Part shown: positions 7,580-16,919 of the stretch, in pieces
Numbering within the stretch: the first letter of the stretch is position 1
Layout of the letters: each line of letters begins with the position of its first letter
Assembly (NCBI RefSeq): GCF_002561455.1
Contig: NZ_NTUP01000008.1
Coordinates: forward strand, 1 to 64,000
Direction of reading: 5' to 3'
DNA length: 64,000 nt
From: Bacillus sp. AFS015802
GTDB taxonomy: Bacteria; Bacillota; Bacilli; Bacillales; Bacillaceae_B
Position numbers and translations under genes: made by a program
Notes under the pieces: model-generated
Seen by the model: only the letters and a program-made list of their open reading frames with translations
The model's database searches: none
What the model was told of the DNA's origin: nothing

Positions 7580-9979
7580 GTGAATAGGTGGGGAAAAGCA
7601 ATATTTGTTCTATTCCTGGGCTTGTTGATGTTTCTGTTCATGCAGGATACATCACTAGCACAAGGACAAATAAAAGTTTCAGTGGAAGAAGGGATCGACG
7701 GGAAAGTAAAGGAAGGTCGAGGCTTTCCTATTAAAGTGACGATAGAAAACACCGGTTCCGATTTTAAGGGGGACCTTTTGTTTGATTATGCCCCGTCTTA
7801 TCAAACAGGTGGAGCGAGGGCACTGTCCATTGACGTTCCTCAGAATTCAGAGCGTACATACACATTTTCCATACCCGGGTTCAATGATGAAATTCGGCAC
7901 AATGCAAGTCTTGAGACCATTCATCTGTTTGAAGGATCATGGAAAGATGGAAAAGAAGTGAAATTTAAAGGAGATAAACGATTAACACCTAATTTCATTT
8001 ATAGCAATAATACAACGATCGGTTTATTAAGTGAAAATCCCGACCGCTTGAAGGGGATCAAAGGATCAACCATGGGGGGCAACCGTGTAGAGGCATTGAC
8101 TCTCACCAAGGATACCTTCCCTGAGGAAAAGAGCGGACTGGAGATGCTTGATTATATCGTCATCGACCAATTCAACGTTTCAGGGCTCAGTCAGGATCAA
8201 CAGCTGGTCCTAAAGAGCTGGGTGGACAATGGAGGGGTACTATTCATTGGGGCATCCCCTCATCTGGATGATACTCTTGGTCCTTTAGCCGGCATGGCCC
8301 CTATGACAGAACAGGAAGAAGTAACACTTTCCGATACTTCCTCCTTTAATGTGAAGAAAAGCATAAAGGCGTCTTTCAGCTCTTTATCAGTCTTTAAAGG
8401 AGAGGTGAAGCCCGATTCAGAAGTCATTGCCGTCCAAGGAGATATCCCTATGGTCGTAAAGAATGAAAGTGGGCTCGGTGAAGTATGGCAAACCTCCTTC
8501 TCATTGGGAGATCCCGCTTTGAACGGATGGGAACACTATGATGAATGGTTTGCATACATGCTAACGAAAACAGAATCCTCCTTTTTACTGGGGCAGAATA
8601 ACGGTGATCAAAGCTTCCTGGAAAGGATTTATTATGAGGTCGCCGATAGTAATGAACTATTTCCATCAACCAATTTCAAAGTTAGTACATTAGTAATCAT
8701 ATTGATTGTTTACTTGATTGTCCTTGTCCCTCTCCTGTATTTCCTATTAAGGAAACTGGACAAACGGGAACAGGCATGGTGGATCATCCCTGCCATCTCG
8801 ATCCTTGTTTCTTCAGGAATTTTCATCACAGGTGCGAAAGACAGGATTTCTAAGCCCCATTTAAATCAAATGAGCATCCTGAAGGTGGAGGATGATCAAA
8901 GCGTTCATGGCATTTCGGCATTTACAGCCCTTTCAAACACCGGTGGAGACTATGACTTTGTTTCCGACAAGAACCATTTGAAGCTTACACCGGCAAGGAT
9001 GAGAAATAATCCAGGTGGTGGGAATCAGTATAAATTTGCCATCGAAGAATCTACAGGGGATAAACGGAAGATTACCTTCAGGGATGTAGAGTACTGGTCG
9101 ACGAGAACCGTTTTGGGAACCAGTGAAAGAGAAGGAGTAGGGAATTTTTCCCCTGAATTAGTCCTCAAGGATAAAACGTTGACGGGCACGATTCAGAATG
9201 ATTTCCCATACGATTTCACCGATGTATACATCTGGTCGGGATCACGCATCTATCGATTGGGGGAAGTGAAGGCAGGGGAAACCCTGACGATTGATAAGAA
9301 GCTATCGACGGATTATTTATCTTCCCCGATCGGGAATCCAAACATGTCAGCACCGTTTCCGAATCTACAAAATATAAAGCAGCAGAAAAAGGAACGTTTG
9401 GAAAACTTCGCATCACAAATGATTTCTGCGGATAACGAAAATAACTCACCGGTCATTTTCGGGTATACAGACGCAGAGATTTTCAAGATGAGCATCAAGA
9501 ACAAAGAAACGAAATCTGAAAACTTCTCTTTGCTTTATCAGCACTTTCCTTCTCTTGGGAATTATAAAGGCGCCTTTACCCTCAGAAGCGAGCAGCTGGC
9601 ACTTGATGTGAAACCAGTAAAGGGACAAATCATCGAGCATTATTCCCATAATGGGGCAGATGAAATGGGACTTGAGGATGGAACGTATGAAATGACCATT
9701 CAAATTCCAAAGCAAATCGATTTGTCAAAGGTCACTCTCCATTCGTTGAATATGACGCTCCACACAGGAGGGGTCCTTCAGTTCTCGTTAGTGGACCCTC
9801 ACACGGAGGAGAAGGTGCTGTTAAATGAGACATCGGCCAACTCAATAGAAGTCAAAGAAGATTTGAACAAGTATATGAATGACTATGGGGAAATCGTATT
9901 TGAGTTTGAAAAACGCTCACAAGGCGATCCGTTTGTTCGTCTTCCTGCCATAGTATTGAAAGGAGAGGTTCAACCATGA
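7580..9979 (+). CDS. Large surface-exposed membrane protein, first gene of the MoxR/vWA cluster
   Basis: The product has about 799 residues: a signal peptide (cleavage likely after SLA near residue 27), an N-terminal beta-rich extracellular part, and a glutamine-amidotransferase-like segment around WVDNGGVLFIGASPHLD. Two membrane helices follow at about 369-392 and 400-419, then a second long extracellular beta-rich part. The topology would place both large parts outside. ATG 7574 is only one base from the AAAGGGG ribosome site; GTG 7580 is correctly spaced and was chosen. It overlaps the ABC ATPase gene by four bases. I recognise the architecture from MoxR/BatA-type clusters, but not a specific function. 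Confidence 0.8.
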   Translation: MNRWGKAIFVLFLGLLMFLFMQDTSLAQGQIKVSVEEGIDGKVKEGRGFPIKVTIENTGSDFKGDLLFDYAPSYQTGGARALSIDVPQNSERTYTFSIPGFNDEIRHNASLETIHLFEGSWKDGKEVKFKGDKRLTPNFIYSNNTTIGLLSENPDRLKGIKGSTMGGNRVEALTLTKDTFPEEKSGLEMLDYIVIDQFNVSGLSQDQQLVLKSWVDNGGVLFIGASPHLDDTLGPLAGMAPMTEQEEVTLSDTSSFNVKKSIKASFSSLSVFKGEVKPDSEVIAVQGDIPMVVKNESGLGEVWQTSFSLGDPALNGWEHYDEWFAYMLTKTESSFLLGQNNGDQSFLERIYYEVADSNELFPSTNFKVSTLVIILIVYLIVLVPLLYFLLRKLDKREQAWWIIPAISILVSSGIFITGAKDRISKPHLNQMSILKVEDDQSVHGISAFTALSNTGGDYDFVSDKNHLKLTPARMRNNPGGGNQYKFAIEESTGDKRKITFRDVEYWSTRTVLGTSEREGVGNFSPELVLKDKTLTGTIQNDFPYDFTDVYIWSGSRIYRLGEVKAGETLTIDKKLSTDYLSSPIGNPNMSAPFPNLQNIKQQKKERLENFASQMISADNENNSPVIFGYTDAEIFKMSIKNKETKSENFSLLYQHFPSLGNYKGAFTLRSEQLALDVKPVKGQIIEHYSHNGADEMGLEDGTYEMTIQIPKQIDLSKVTLHSLNMTLHTGGVLQFSLVDPHTEEKVLLNETSANSIEVKEDLNKYMNDYGEIVFEFEKRSQGDPFVRLPAIVLKGEVQP

Positions 9980-10911
9980 TCGAAATTCATAATTTATCTA
10001 AACGTTATGGATCATTCCTGGCGCTGGATGATCTGAATCTATCCATTGAAAAAGGAACCGTATTTGGGTTTGTCGGTCAAAATGGAGCAGGGAAATCGAC
10101 CACATTTTCCATCCTCGCCACACTTCTCGCCCCTACGGCGGGAACAGCTACAGTCAATGGATACAATATTAGTAAAGAACCGAAGATGGTCCGTAGACAA
10201 ATCGGCTATATGCCCGATTTCTTCGGTGTGTATGATCAATTGAAAGCAGAGGAGTACCTGGACTTCTACGGAGCCAGCTATAAGATTCCCACTGATCAAA
10301 GAAAGAAGCTCATACCTCAGCTTCTGGAACTTGTGAACCTTTCTCATAAAAAGGATTCGTATGTGGACCTTCTTTCCAGGGGGATGAAGCAGCGTCTATG
10401 TCTAGCCAGATGCCTCATACACGATCCGGAGGTACTGATACTCGATGAACCTGCTTCCGGACTGGATCCGAGGGCAAGAATCGAGATGAGGGAAATTCTA
10501 AAGGAATTGAAGAAAATGGGGAAAACCATATTGATTTCGTCCCATATCCTACCTGAGCTTGCAGAAATGTGCGATGAAATCGGAGTCATCGATAATGGAA
10601 GGCTTGTGGCCCATGGTTCTGTATCGGATATCCAATTTCAACTTCAGGCTGATAAGCTGATCGTAGTGAAAGTAAGAGGCTTGGTTGAAAGCGCTGTGGC
10701 GTTTTTTGAAGATGATCCTTTCGTTACGAAGATCCAGGTGAATGAAGAAAACAGAACTCTTCAATTCCTTTATAAGGGTGAAGAAACCGAGCAAACCGAA
10801 TTGCTGAAAAAAGCCGTCCTGAATGATATTCCCATCTTGAGTTTCAAAGAAACCGAAACGAATTTAGAGGATGTCTTTATGGAAATCACGAAAGGAGTGA
10901 CCCTTTCATGA
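9976..10911 (+). CDS. ABC transporter ATP-binding protein (ABC-2 type)
   Basis: The 311-residue ATPase has a canonical nucleotide-binding domain: Walker A GQNGAGKST at about residues 34-42, signature LSRGMKQRL, Walker B LILDEPASGLD and a switch histidine in SSHIL. A C-terminal extension of about 90 residues is typical of ABC-2 exporters of the CcmA/NatA kind. It overlaps the preceding gene and the following permease gene by four bases each, so the three are translationally coupled. It probably powers export or extraction by the permease encoded next. The substrate is unknown. Confidence 0.88.
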   Translation: MIEIHNLSKRYGSFLALDDLNLSIEKGTVFGFVGQNGAGKSTTFSILATLLAPTAGTATVNGYNISKEPKMVRRQIGYMPDFFGVYDQLKAEEYLDFYGASYKIPTDQRKKLIPQLLELVNLSHKKDSYVDLLSRGMKQRLCLARCLIHDPEVLILDEPASGLDPRARIEMREILKELKKMGKTILISSHILPELAEMCDEIGVIDNGRLVAHGSVSDIQFQLQADKLIVVKVRGLVESAVAFFEDDPFVTKIQVNEENRTLQFLYKGEETEQTELLKKAVLNDIPILSFKETETNLEDVFMEITKGVTLS

Positions 10912-11753
10912 AACAATTACTCATTAATCCGATGTTAAATAAAGAATTCAAGCTTCGCTTCCGATCGTTCAAAGCGTTTATCGGGATGTTATGCTACCTG
11001 CTTGCCGTAGGGATTGTGGTGATCGGCTTCATCTATATGCAGACCAGATTTTCAAATACAGGCTATTTTCGCCCTGAAGAGAGCCGGGTGATGTTTATGA
11101 TCCTCTCATTCTTGCAGCTTGCTCTCGTATTATTCATAACCCCTGGTTTAACTGGGGGCGTGATCAGCGGAGAAAGGGAGAAACAAACCTTAAGCATGCT
11201 GTTGACGACAGAACAAAGCTCCATGAGCATCATCCTGAGTAAGCTTGTTTCATCCGTTTCTTATTTACTTTTGCTGGTGATATCAAGCTTGCCTCTATAC
11301 AGCTTTGTTTTCTTATTCGGTGGCGTATCTCCTTCAGATTTACTCACTGTGTTCGGTTACAGTTTATTTCTCGTCTTTACATTCGGTTCAATAGGGGTGT
11401 TTTATTCAACGGTCATAAGGAAAACGATCGTTTCAATGGTCACAACCTATGCAACGGTTCTATTTCTGGTAGGGGGGACGTTGTTTCTTTTTATGCTTTC
11501 CATGGCAATCGGAAACGGTCCTTATCAGAACCAGACCACTCCAGTACCCTATCTGATTGCTATGTTCAACCCTGCCATTGTCATCATGGGGCACTTTGAA
11601 CCGATGGCGATCGATGAAATCTATACACGCAGCGGGATCAAGTTCCCACTGTGGATCTCGTTCCTGAGTATATACACGTTACTTGCAGTGCTTGCCCTGT
11701 TCCTAAGTATCATGAAATTAAGACCAAGCATGAAAGTGAAGAGCACAAAATAA
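10908..11753 (+). CDS. ABC-2 type permease
   Basis: The 281-residue protein has six hydrophobic segments (starting about residues 22, 62, 105, 140, 170 and 250) and an ABC-2 pattern, including ISGEREKQTLSMLLTT, the amphipathic coupling segment after the second helix. It pairs with the ATPase encoded just upstream, which overlaps it by four bases. The next gene starts 11 bases after its stop. Such permeases are found in gliding (GldF-like) and other envelope clusters, but substrate assignment here would be guesswork. Confidence 0.85.
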   Translation: MKQLLINPMLNKEFKLRFRSFKAFIGMLCYLLAVGIVVIGFIYMQTRFSNTGYFRPEESRVMFMILSFLQLALVLFITPGLTGGVISGEREKQTLSMLLTTEQSSMSIILSKLVSSVSYLLLLVISSLPLYSFVFLFGGVSPSDLLTVFGYSLFLVFTFGSIGVFYSTVIRKTIVSMVTTYATVLFLVGGTLFLFMLSMAIGNGPYQNQTTPVPYLIAMFNPAIVIMGHFEPMAIDEIYTRSGIKFPLWISFLSIYTLLAVLALFLSIMKLRPSMKVKSTK

Positions 11754-11764
11754 AGGGTGAGAAG

Positions 11765-13282
11765 ATGGAATCGCAACAATTTCTTCAACTACTGAAACAA
11801 ATAAGAAAAAAATTGTTGATCAGCCAATTAGGGTATGCCATCCAGCTCCTGCTTGTTTATGCAGGAGCCTTTGCTCTATTCATCACAACATTGGCTTCGA
11901 TCATTGCCATCCCTTATTGGGATAGGTTTTTATGGATCGGTGTCACCTTCCTATTTATCAGCGGTGGAGTGGTGTCTTATCAAAGAAGGGCTACCTTGAA
12001 GGATAGTGCCCGGTTCTTTGACCGGTTCATCGAGGACAATCACGTCACCGCCGCATATAGCAGCCTTTACAGTGAACATGCATTGTCTCCATTGGTCATC
12101 CGTGATGCCCTGGGGAAAATGATAGATGCCATCCCTGAGATCAAGCGGTATCGAAAGAGGATCATTCAGCCCCGGTCGTTGATATTCACCACTGTGCTCG
12201 TTCTTTTATGCCTGCTGATTTTCACTCAACGTGATGTCACATTTCAAGAAGCAAAACGAATGGAAAAGGATAAGGAGATCATAGCGGAGTCGACTAAAAG
12301 AATAAGCAACCAGGCGAAAAAGAAAGAGAATGCGGCGATTAAAGAAAGATTGTTAAAGGAAAATGAAAAGCTCAAGAAAAAGAAGCTGGCAAGAGAGCGT
12401 TATGAAGAAATAACCAAAAAAGTGAAGGAACTCGATCTTCAAAAGAAGACGATGGAAAAACAACTCGCTAAGCTTCGGGAAGTGAAGAAAGAGCTTGGTC
12501 GCTTAAACTTACCCGATATCAATACCGCCATTCAACATACTGACAGTAAAAAGCTACAGCAGGTGTTCAATCAATTGTCGGAACTACAGAAAAACAAGAT
12601 GATCAATACGTTGAAAAGTCAAGATATCACCTCTATGGAAGAATTAAAAGAGCTGCTGAAGGAAGCCGAAAAAGCTGAACAAGTTCAGCAACTGGCTGCA
12701 CTTCAGGAGGAGATGCAGCAGGAAGCAGAAATCTTACAGGAAGCCATGGGGAAGAGCGGTTTGCAAGATCCCGGGTCATCTCTTCAACATACGGCATCGA
12801 ATCAAAATGGTGCAGCTTCTTCCAAGCAGCCGAACAGCCATTCGAAAGAAAATGATAAGACTGCACCTACTAAAAAAGGTGGTCAGGGAAGCGGTACACA
12901 AAGCTCAACAGGACAAAATGGAAAAGGAGCCGGTGCCGGTTCAGGAAGCGGAAACGGCAGCAGCGGGAATGGCAGTGGAAGCGGCAGCGGAGCTGGAAAC
13001 GGTGCAGGCCGTGGTCAGGGGTCCCGTGAAATGCTTTCGGTTCCTGAAAAAACAGGAGGGGAAAGTCGTGTAGAACTTGATTCGGGGAAATTGGGCGAAG
13101 GAAAACAGGGAGACCAGTTCAAGGCAAATGGACCGGTTCAAAAAGGATCCCTTAGGCCGTATGAAGAAGTGTATCAAGAGTACTATTCCTCGTACCGGAG
13201 CGGGAAGGATCGAGCTACCATCCCGAAAGATTTAGAGCATATCATCGAATCGTATTTTAGTGAAATTGATCCAGGAGAGTGA
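11765..13282 (+). CDS. Membrane-anchored coiled-coil protein with a Gly/Ser-rich tail
   Basis: The product is 505 residues if translated from ATG 11765, which follows AAAGGGTGAG; the longer frame from 11651 overlaps the permease and lacks a ribosome site. Hydrophobic helices lie at about 23-48, 55-71 and 138-154. A Lys/Glu/Gln-rich coiled coil spans about 160-360, a Gly/Ser/Asn low-complexity linker about 370-435, and a conserved-looking C-terminal segment carries RPYEEVYQEYYSSYRSG. The layout suggests a scaffold linking the membrane to a partner such as the MoxR ATPase encoded next. No family with known function was recognised. Confidence 0.78.
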   Translation: MESQQFLQLLKQIRKKLLISQLGYAIQLLLVYAGAFALFITTLASIIAIPYWDRFLWIGVTFLFISGGVVSYQRRATLKDSARFFDRFIEDNHVTAAYSSLYSEHALSPLVIRDALGKMIDAIPEIKRYRKRIIQPRSLIFTTVLVLLCLLIFTQRDVTFQEAKRMEKDKEIIAESTKRISNQAKKKENAAIKERLLKENEKLKKKKLARERYEEITKKVKELDLQKKTMEKQLAKLREVKKELGRLNLPDINTAIQHTDSKKLQQVFNQLSELQKNKMINTLKSQDITSMEELKELLKEAEKAEQVQQLAALQEEMQQEAEILQEAMGKSGLQDPGSSLQHTASNQNGAASSKQPNSHSKENDKTAPTKKGGQGSGTQSSTGQNGKGAGAGSGSGNGSSGNGSGSGSGAGNGAGRGQGSREMLSVPEKTGGESRVELDSGKLGEGKQGDQFKANGPVQKGSLRPYEEVYQEYYSSYRSGKDRATIPKDLEHIIESYFSEIDPGE

Positions 13283-13287
13283 AGTGG

Positions 13288-14289
13288 ATGGATATAGAAG
13301 TAAAGGAACAACAGTTCAAGGAGGCCTCTAAAAGAATCGCGGAGGTAAAGGAAGAGGTTCAGAGGTTCATCGTCGGACAAGGGGATATAGTAGAGGCTGT
13401 GCTTTGGACCATCCTGGCGGGAGGACATACTCTGCTGGAAGGGCTGCCAGGGGTAGGGAAAACAATGCTCGTACGCTCTCTTTCCGAGGTGATGGATCTT
13501 AGCTTTTCCCGCATCCAATTCACACCCGACCTGATGCCTACAGATATAACTGGCACAATGGTCATGAAACAAGCCCGTGATGATCAACATCCTTTTGTCT
13601 TTCATGAAGGTCCATTGTTTCATCACCTGGTATTGGCGGATGAGATCAACCGTTCAACGCCCAAAACCCAAAGTGCCTTGCTCGAGGCGATGGCCGAGCG
13701 TACGGTGACGGTGGTAGGAGAAACGATGACGTTGGAGAAGCCGTTTTTTGTCCTGGCAACTCAGAATCCGATTGACCTTGAAGGGACGTATCCTCTCCCG
13801 GAAGCACAGGTTGATCGTTTCATGAGTAAATTACTCGTTTCCTATCCTTCGAAACAAGAGTTGAAACAGATCATCAAGAGGACAACGGGAACCGACGCCG
13901 TCTTTCTTGAGAAAAAGCTGAGTCATACGGAGCTTTTGAGCATTCAGGCGCTTGTGAAAGAAATCATCGTGACAGAAGAAATGATTGACTTTGCCATCGA
14001 CCTCATTGACGCGACTCACCCCTCTGGTGACGATACCACCTTAGGAATCAAACAATTTGTCGAGTATGGGAGTGGTCCCAGAGGACTTCAGAACATCATC
14101 CTGATGGCAAAAGCCCGAGCGTTGACACTGGGAAGATACCATGTATCAACAGGAGATATCAAAAAGGTGGCCCCTCTCGTTCTGAGACACCGGATCATCC
14201 TGAACTTTGAAGGAGAAGCCATGAATGTGAAAACCGATGATCTTATCCATGAATTAATCGATTTTGTTCAAAAGGGTGTTCAACGTTGA
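13288..14289 (+). CDS. MoxR-family AAA+ ATPase
   Basis: The 333-residue cytosolic AAA+ ATPase has Walker A GLPGVGKT at about residues 52-59, Walker B LVLADEINR, sensor 1 in ATQNPIDLEGTYPLPEAQVDRF and the C-terminal lid domain with GPRGLQ. The GTYPLPEAQ segment is a MoxR hallmark. MoxR proteins act as chaperone-like remodelers with von Willebrand A partners, several of which follow. GTG 13279 lies inside the CAGGAGAG ribosome site, so ATG 13288 is preferred. Its stop overlaps the TTG start of the DUF58 gene. Confidence 0.92.
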   Translation: MDIEVKEQQFKEASKRIAEVKEEVQRFIVGQGDIVEAVLWTILAGGHTLLEGLPGVGKTMLVRSLSEVMDLSFSRIQFTPDLMPTDITGTMVMKQARDDQHPFVFHEGPLFHHLVLADEINRSTPKTQSALLEAMAERTVTVVGETMTLEKPFFVLATQNPIDLEGTYPLPEAQVDRFMSKLLVSYPSKQELKQIIKRTTGTDAVFLEKKLSHTELLSIQALVKEIIVTEEMIDFAIDLIDATHPSGDDTTLGIKQFVEYGSGPRGLQNIILMAKARALTLGRYHVSTGDIKKVAPLVLRHRIILNFEGEAMNVKTDDLIHELIDFVQKGVQR

Positions 14290-15149
14290 ACTTTCACAGC
14301 CAGTTTTTAGCTCAGTTAAAAAGGCACAGGATCAGTGGGGGAAGATTGAGGATGGGACACCATAAGGGAGCGCGCCTGGCAAGCTATCAAGGCAGTTCCC
14401 TTGAATTCTCTGATTACCAACTGTATGAAATTGGTGACGATGTCAGGCAGATCGATTGGAATGTGTATGCCAGAACGGAAAAAGTTTATGTTAAAAGGTA
14501 TTTGGATGAGAGGGAATGTAAGATTCATATTTACCTTGATTGCACCAACTCCATGATAACCGGAGATAGAAAGTGGAAAAGAGCGAGAGAGTTGGCCGGA
14601 GCCCTTTCCTTCTTAGCCCTGTCGAATGACGACCGGCTCACCCTCCACTGCGTCGGAGCTCAAAAGAGTTTCATGAAAAAAGGTTCCCGGGACGCAAAAG
14701 GCATTCTCTTTGATATCGGGCAGCTTTCGCCTGAAAGTGGAGGGGGCACCTCATTTTTTGGAGAAATGATAAAAGGCGTCCGGGATAAGAGCTCAGTAAC
14801 CTTTATCATTTCGGACGGCCTCGAACCCATTTCAGGTATTGAGGATGCCCTTAAAAAGCTGTCTCTAAAAAAAGAAATGACCTATTTTATTCAACTGCTG
14901 GACGAGGAAGAGCTTTCACCATCGTCCCAGGGTGATGTGAAATTGATTGATAGTGAAAACCGTCGGGAAGTGGACGTATCATTGAACCCGGATTTGGTGG
15001 CCAAGTATCAGGAACGCTTAATGGGACACAACGCAATGGTCGAATCGTTGTGCAAAAAGTGGGGATTCGGCTATGTCCGAACAACCTGCCTTACATCATT
15101 GAACGAAGTGTTTTTTAAGAAATTCAAAGAAAATGGATGGATCCGCTGA
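14286..15149 (+). CDS. DUF58 protein with a degenerate von Willebrand A fold
   Basis: The 287-residue protein carries the DUF58 core GDDVRQIDWNVYARTEKVYVK near residue 50, followed by a vWA-like strand with LDCTNSM where the metal site normally reads DxSxS. The second position is therefore Cys-Thr-Asn rather than the canonical arrangement. The start is TTG 14286, four bases inside moxR, with AAAGGGTG properly spaced before it. This points to tight coupling with the ATPase. DUF58 proteins nearly always accompany MoxR and are presumed to be its direct partner. No membrane helix is obvious. Confidence 0.85.
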   Translation: MNFHSQFLAQLKRHRISGGRLRMGHHKGARLASYQGSSLEFSDYQLYEIGDDVRQIDWNVYARTEKVYVKRYLDERECKIHIYLDCTNSMITGDRKWKRARELAGALSFLALSNDDRLTLHCVGAQKSFMKKGSRDAKGILFDIGQLSPESGGGTSFFGEMIKGVRDKSSVTFIISDGLEPISGIEDALKKLSLKKEMTYFIQLLDEEELSPSSQGDVKLIDSENRREVDVSLNPDLVAKYQERLMGHNAMVESLCKKWGFGYVRTTCLTSLNEVFFKKFKENGWIR

Positions 15150-15158
15150 GGTGATGGT

Positions 15159-16919
15159 ATGGGAATAGGAAATCCGACCTTTTTTTTCTTTTCTTTTTTT
15201 ATAGCAGCCGTTATACTTATGTACTTTTTTCGGAAGCGATACCGGGATCACATTGTGCCTTCTAATTTATTATGGGAAGAGGTGATGAAAGAATGGCAAG
15301 CATCACCATGGTTTCATCGATTACAGAAAAATCTCCTGCTTCTCCTGCAGGTGCTCATTCTGCTCTTCTTGATGCTCGCCCTGGTGAAGCCGTATACCCT
15401 CGATGAATTGGCGGAGAAAGATCATGTCATCATTTTATTGGATACCTCTGCATCGATGAATGCCTCAGTGACAGGGGTATCCCATTTGGAACTGGCGAAA
15501 AAAGACATTCAATCATTGATAAAAGAAAGTGATGGGGACATCACCCTCTTAGGAGTGGGGAATTCCATCTCCACCGTCGTTTCAGAAGAATCGAACGATC
15601 AAGCGGTGTTCAAGAAGTTGGAAACGATGCAAGTAACAAACGATCATGAGGAGATGAAGAAAGCTCTTCGCCTCGGTGAAGCACTTGGGAAGGGGTCCAA
15701 ATCCATCATTCACGTCTATTCTGACTCGTTAAAAAAAGCCGATTTCACAAATGAGATTATACATACACCAATTCAGGTACATAACCTCATACAAGATCCT
15801 CGAAATGTTTCCCTTACAAGCTTCGGGGTGGAACAAGTGGGGTCTTTATACAAGGGAGTCGCCGTAATCGAAAATCAAAGCCATGAATTACAGACCGGGA
15901 TGATCACCATTTACGATGAAAACAAAGAAGTAACGTCTAAGCGGCTCACAATCGATGCCGGGAAGGAAGCCGTTATTCCACTTGATGAATTACCGCAAGG
16001 TCCCGTACTTAAGGCGAAGATTGACTTTCAGGATGATTACAGTGGAGATGACGTGCTTACCAGTGTTCAGGCCACGTCAAAACCGGCCATCCAAGTGATT
16101 GGGGAAATCAATCCTTTCATATTAAAGGGATTTCAATCACTTGGCGTGAATATGAAGACTGTCGAAGAGGATCAGGTGAAAACGGGTGATGAAATCATCG
16201 TGACCACAAATGAGAAGTGGAGAGAGCTATCCGTCACCAATCCTGCCATGATCATACCTGGACAATCCGGAAAGTCCACGGTCCTTACAACCGGCATTGA
16301 AGTGAAAGGAGACGACCCGCTTTTAAAGCATGTCGACTTAGAAAAAGTGTATGTGGAAAAAGCGGGTACCATTGAAATGAAAGACTTGGATTCAACCGCT
16401 CACAGTGGTTCCGTACCGATTATACAGAAGGGTGAACAAAAAGGGGCAAAAATGGTGGTCCTGAACTTCCACATGAAGGACACGGATTTCCCCCTTCACC
16501 CGGGATTTCCGATCTTTCTTCACAATGCCTATCAGTACTTATCAGAAGATCAAGGATTCATCGGGTATTTTCAGCCGGGAGAAGAAAGGTCTGTCCCACT
16601 TTCCACAGGGAAATGGGACATATACTCAAGTGACGATGAATTTATTAAAGAATGGGACCAGGGGGATTGGTTTAAAGCTCCGCATATCCCCGGAGTATAT
16701 CAAGCAGTACAAGGAAATGTGATGAAATACTTTAGCGTCGTACTTGACGACAGAGAAAAACAGCCCGGCGGCGAGTCGTTTTCTTTGAAACCAACGGACG
16801 AAAAGGGGGAGGAGGGGGGAGAAACCATTCCACAAACCCTGTCTTTCTGGTTTCTCCTGTTGGCGATACTGATCTTATTTATAGAGTGGGAGGTATACAG
16901 ACGTGGGAATCGAGTTTGA
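15159..16919 (+). CDS. BatA-like membrane protein with von Willebrand A domain
   Basis: The 586-residue protein begins with two hydrophobic helices (about residues 6-22 and 57-80) flanking a short loop, the BatA N-terminal pattern. A vWA domain follows with an intact DTSASMN metal-ion-dependent adhesion motif (about 95-101). A long extracellular or peripheral middle comes next, and a C-terminal helix at about 562-578 ends in EWEVYRRG. The C-terminus overlaps the next gene by 17 bases. BatA-type proteins appear in MoxR clusters of many phyla, linked to stress tolerance or envelope integrity. The exact role here is unknown. Confidence 0.82.
   Translation: MGIGNPTFFFFSFFIAAVILMYFFRKRYRDHIVPSNLLWEEVMKEWQASPWFHRLQKNLLLLLQVLILLFLMLALVKPYTLDELAEKDHVIILLDTSASMNASVTGVSHLELAKKDIQSLIKESDGDITLLGVGNSISTVVSEESNDQAVFKKLETMQVTNDHEEMKKALRLGEALGKGSKSIIHVYSDSLKKADFTNEIIHTPIQVHNLIQDPRNVSLTSFGVEQVGSLYKGVAVIENQSHELQTGMITIYDENKEVTSKRLTIDAGKEAVIPLDELPQGPVLKAKIDFQDDYSGDDVLTSVQATSKPAIQVIGEINPFILKGFQSLGVNMKTVEEDQVKTGDEIIVTTNEKWRELSVTNPAMIIPGQSGKSTVLTTGIEVKGDDPLLKHVDLEKVYVEKAGTIEMKDLDSTAHSGSVPIIQKGEQKGAKMVVLNFHMKDTDFPLHPGFPIFLHNAYQYLSEDQGFIGYFQPGEERSVPLSTGKWDIYSSDDEFIKEWDQGDWFKAPHIPGVYQAVQGNVMKYFSVVLDDREKQPGGESFSLKPTDEKGEEGGETIPQTLSFWFLLLAILILFIEWEVYRRGNRV

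Noticed and set aside
11651-11764. Extra 38 residues on the coiled-coil protein
   Set aside because: They overlap the permease gene, and the AAAGGGTGAG site points to ATG 11765.
12633-13073. Overlapping frames over the Gly/Ser-rich part of the coiled-coil gene
   Set aside because: They are shadows of a repetitive coding segment, without start signals.
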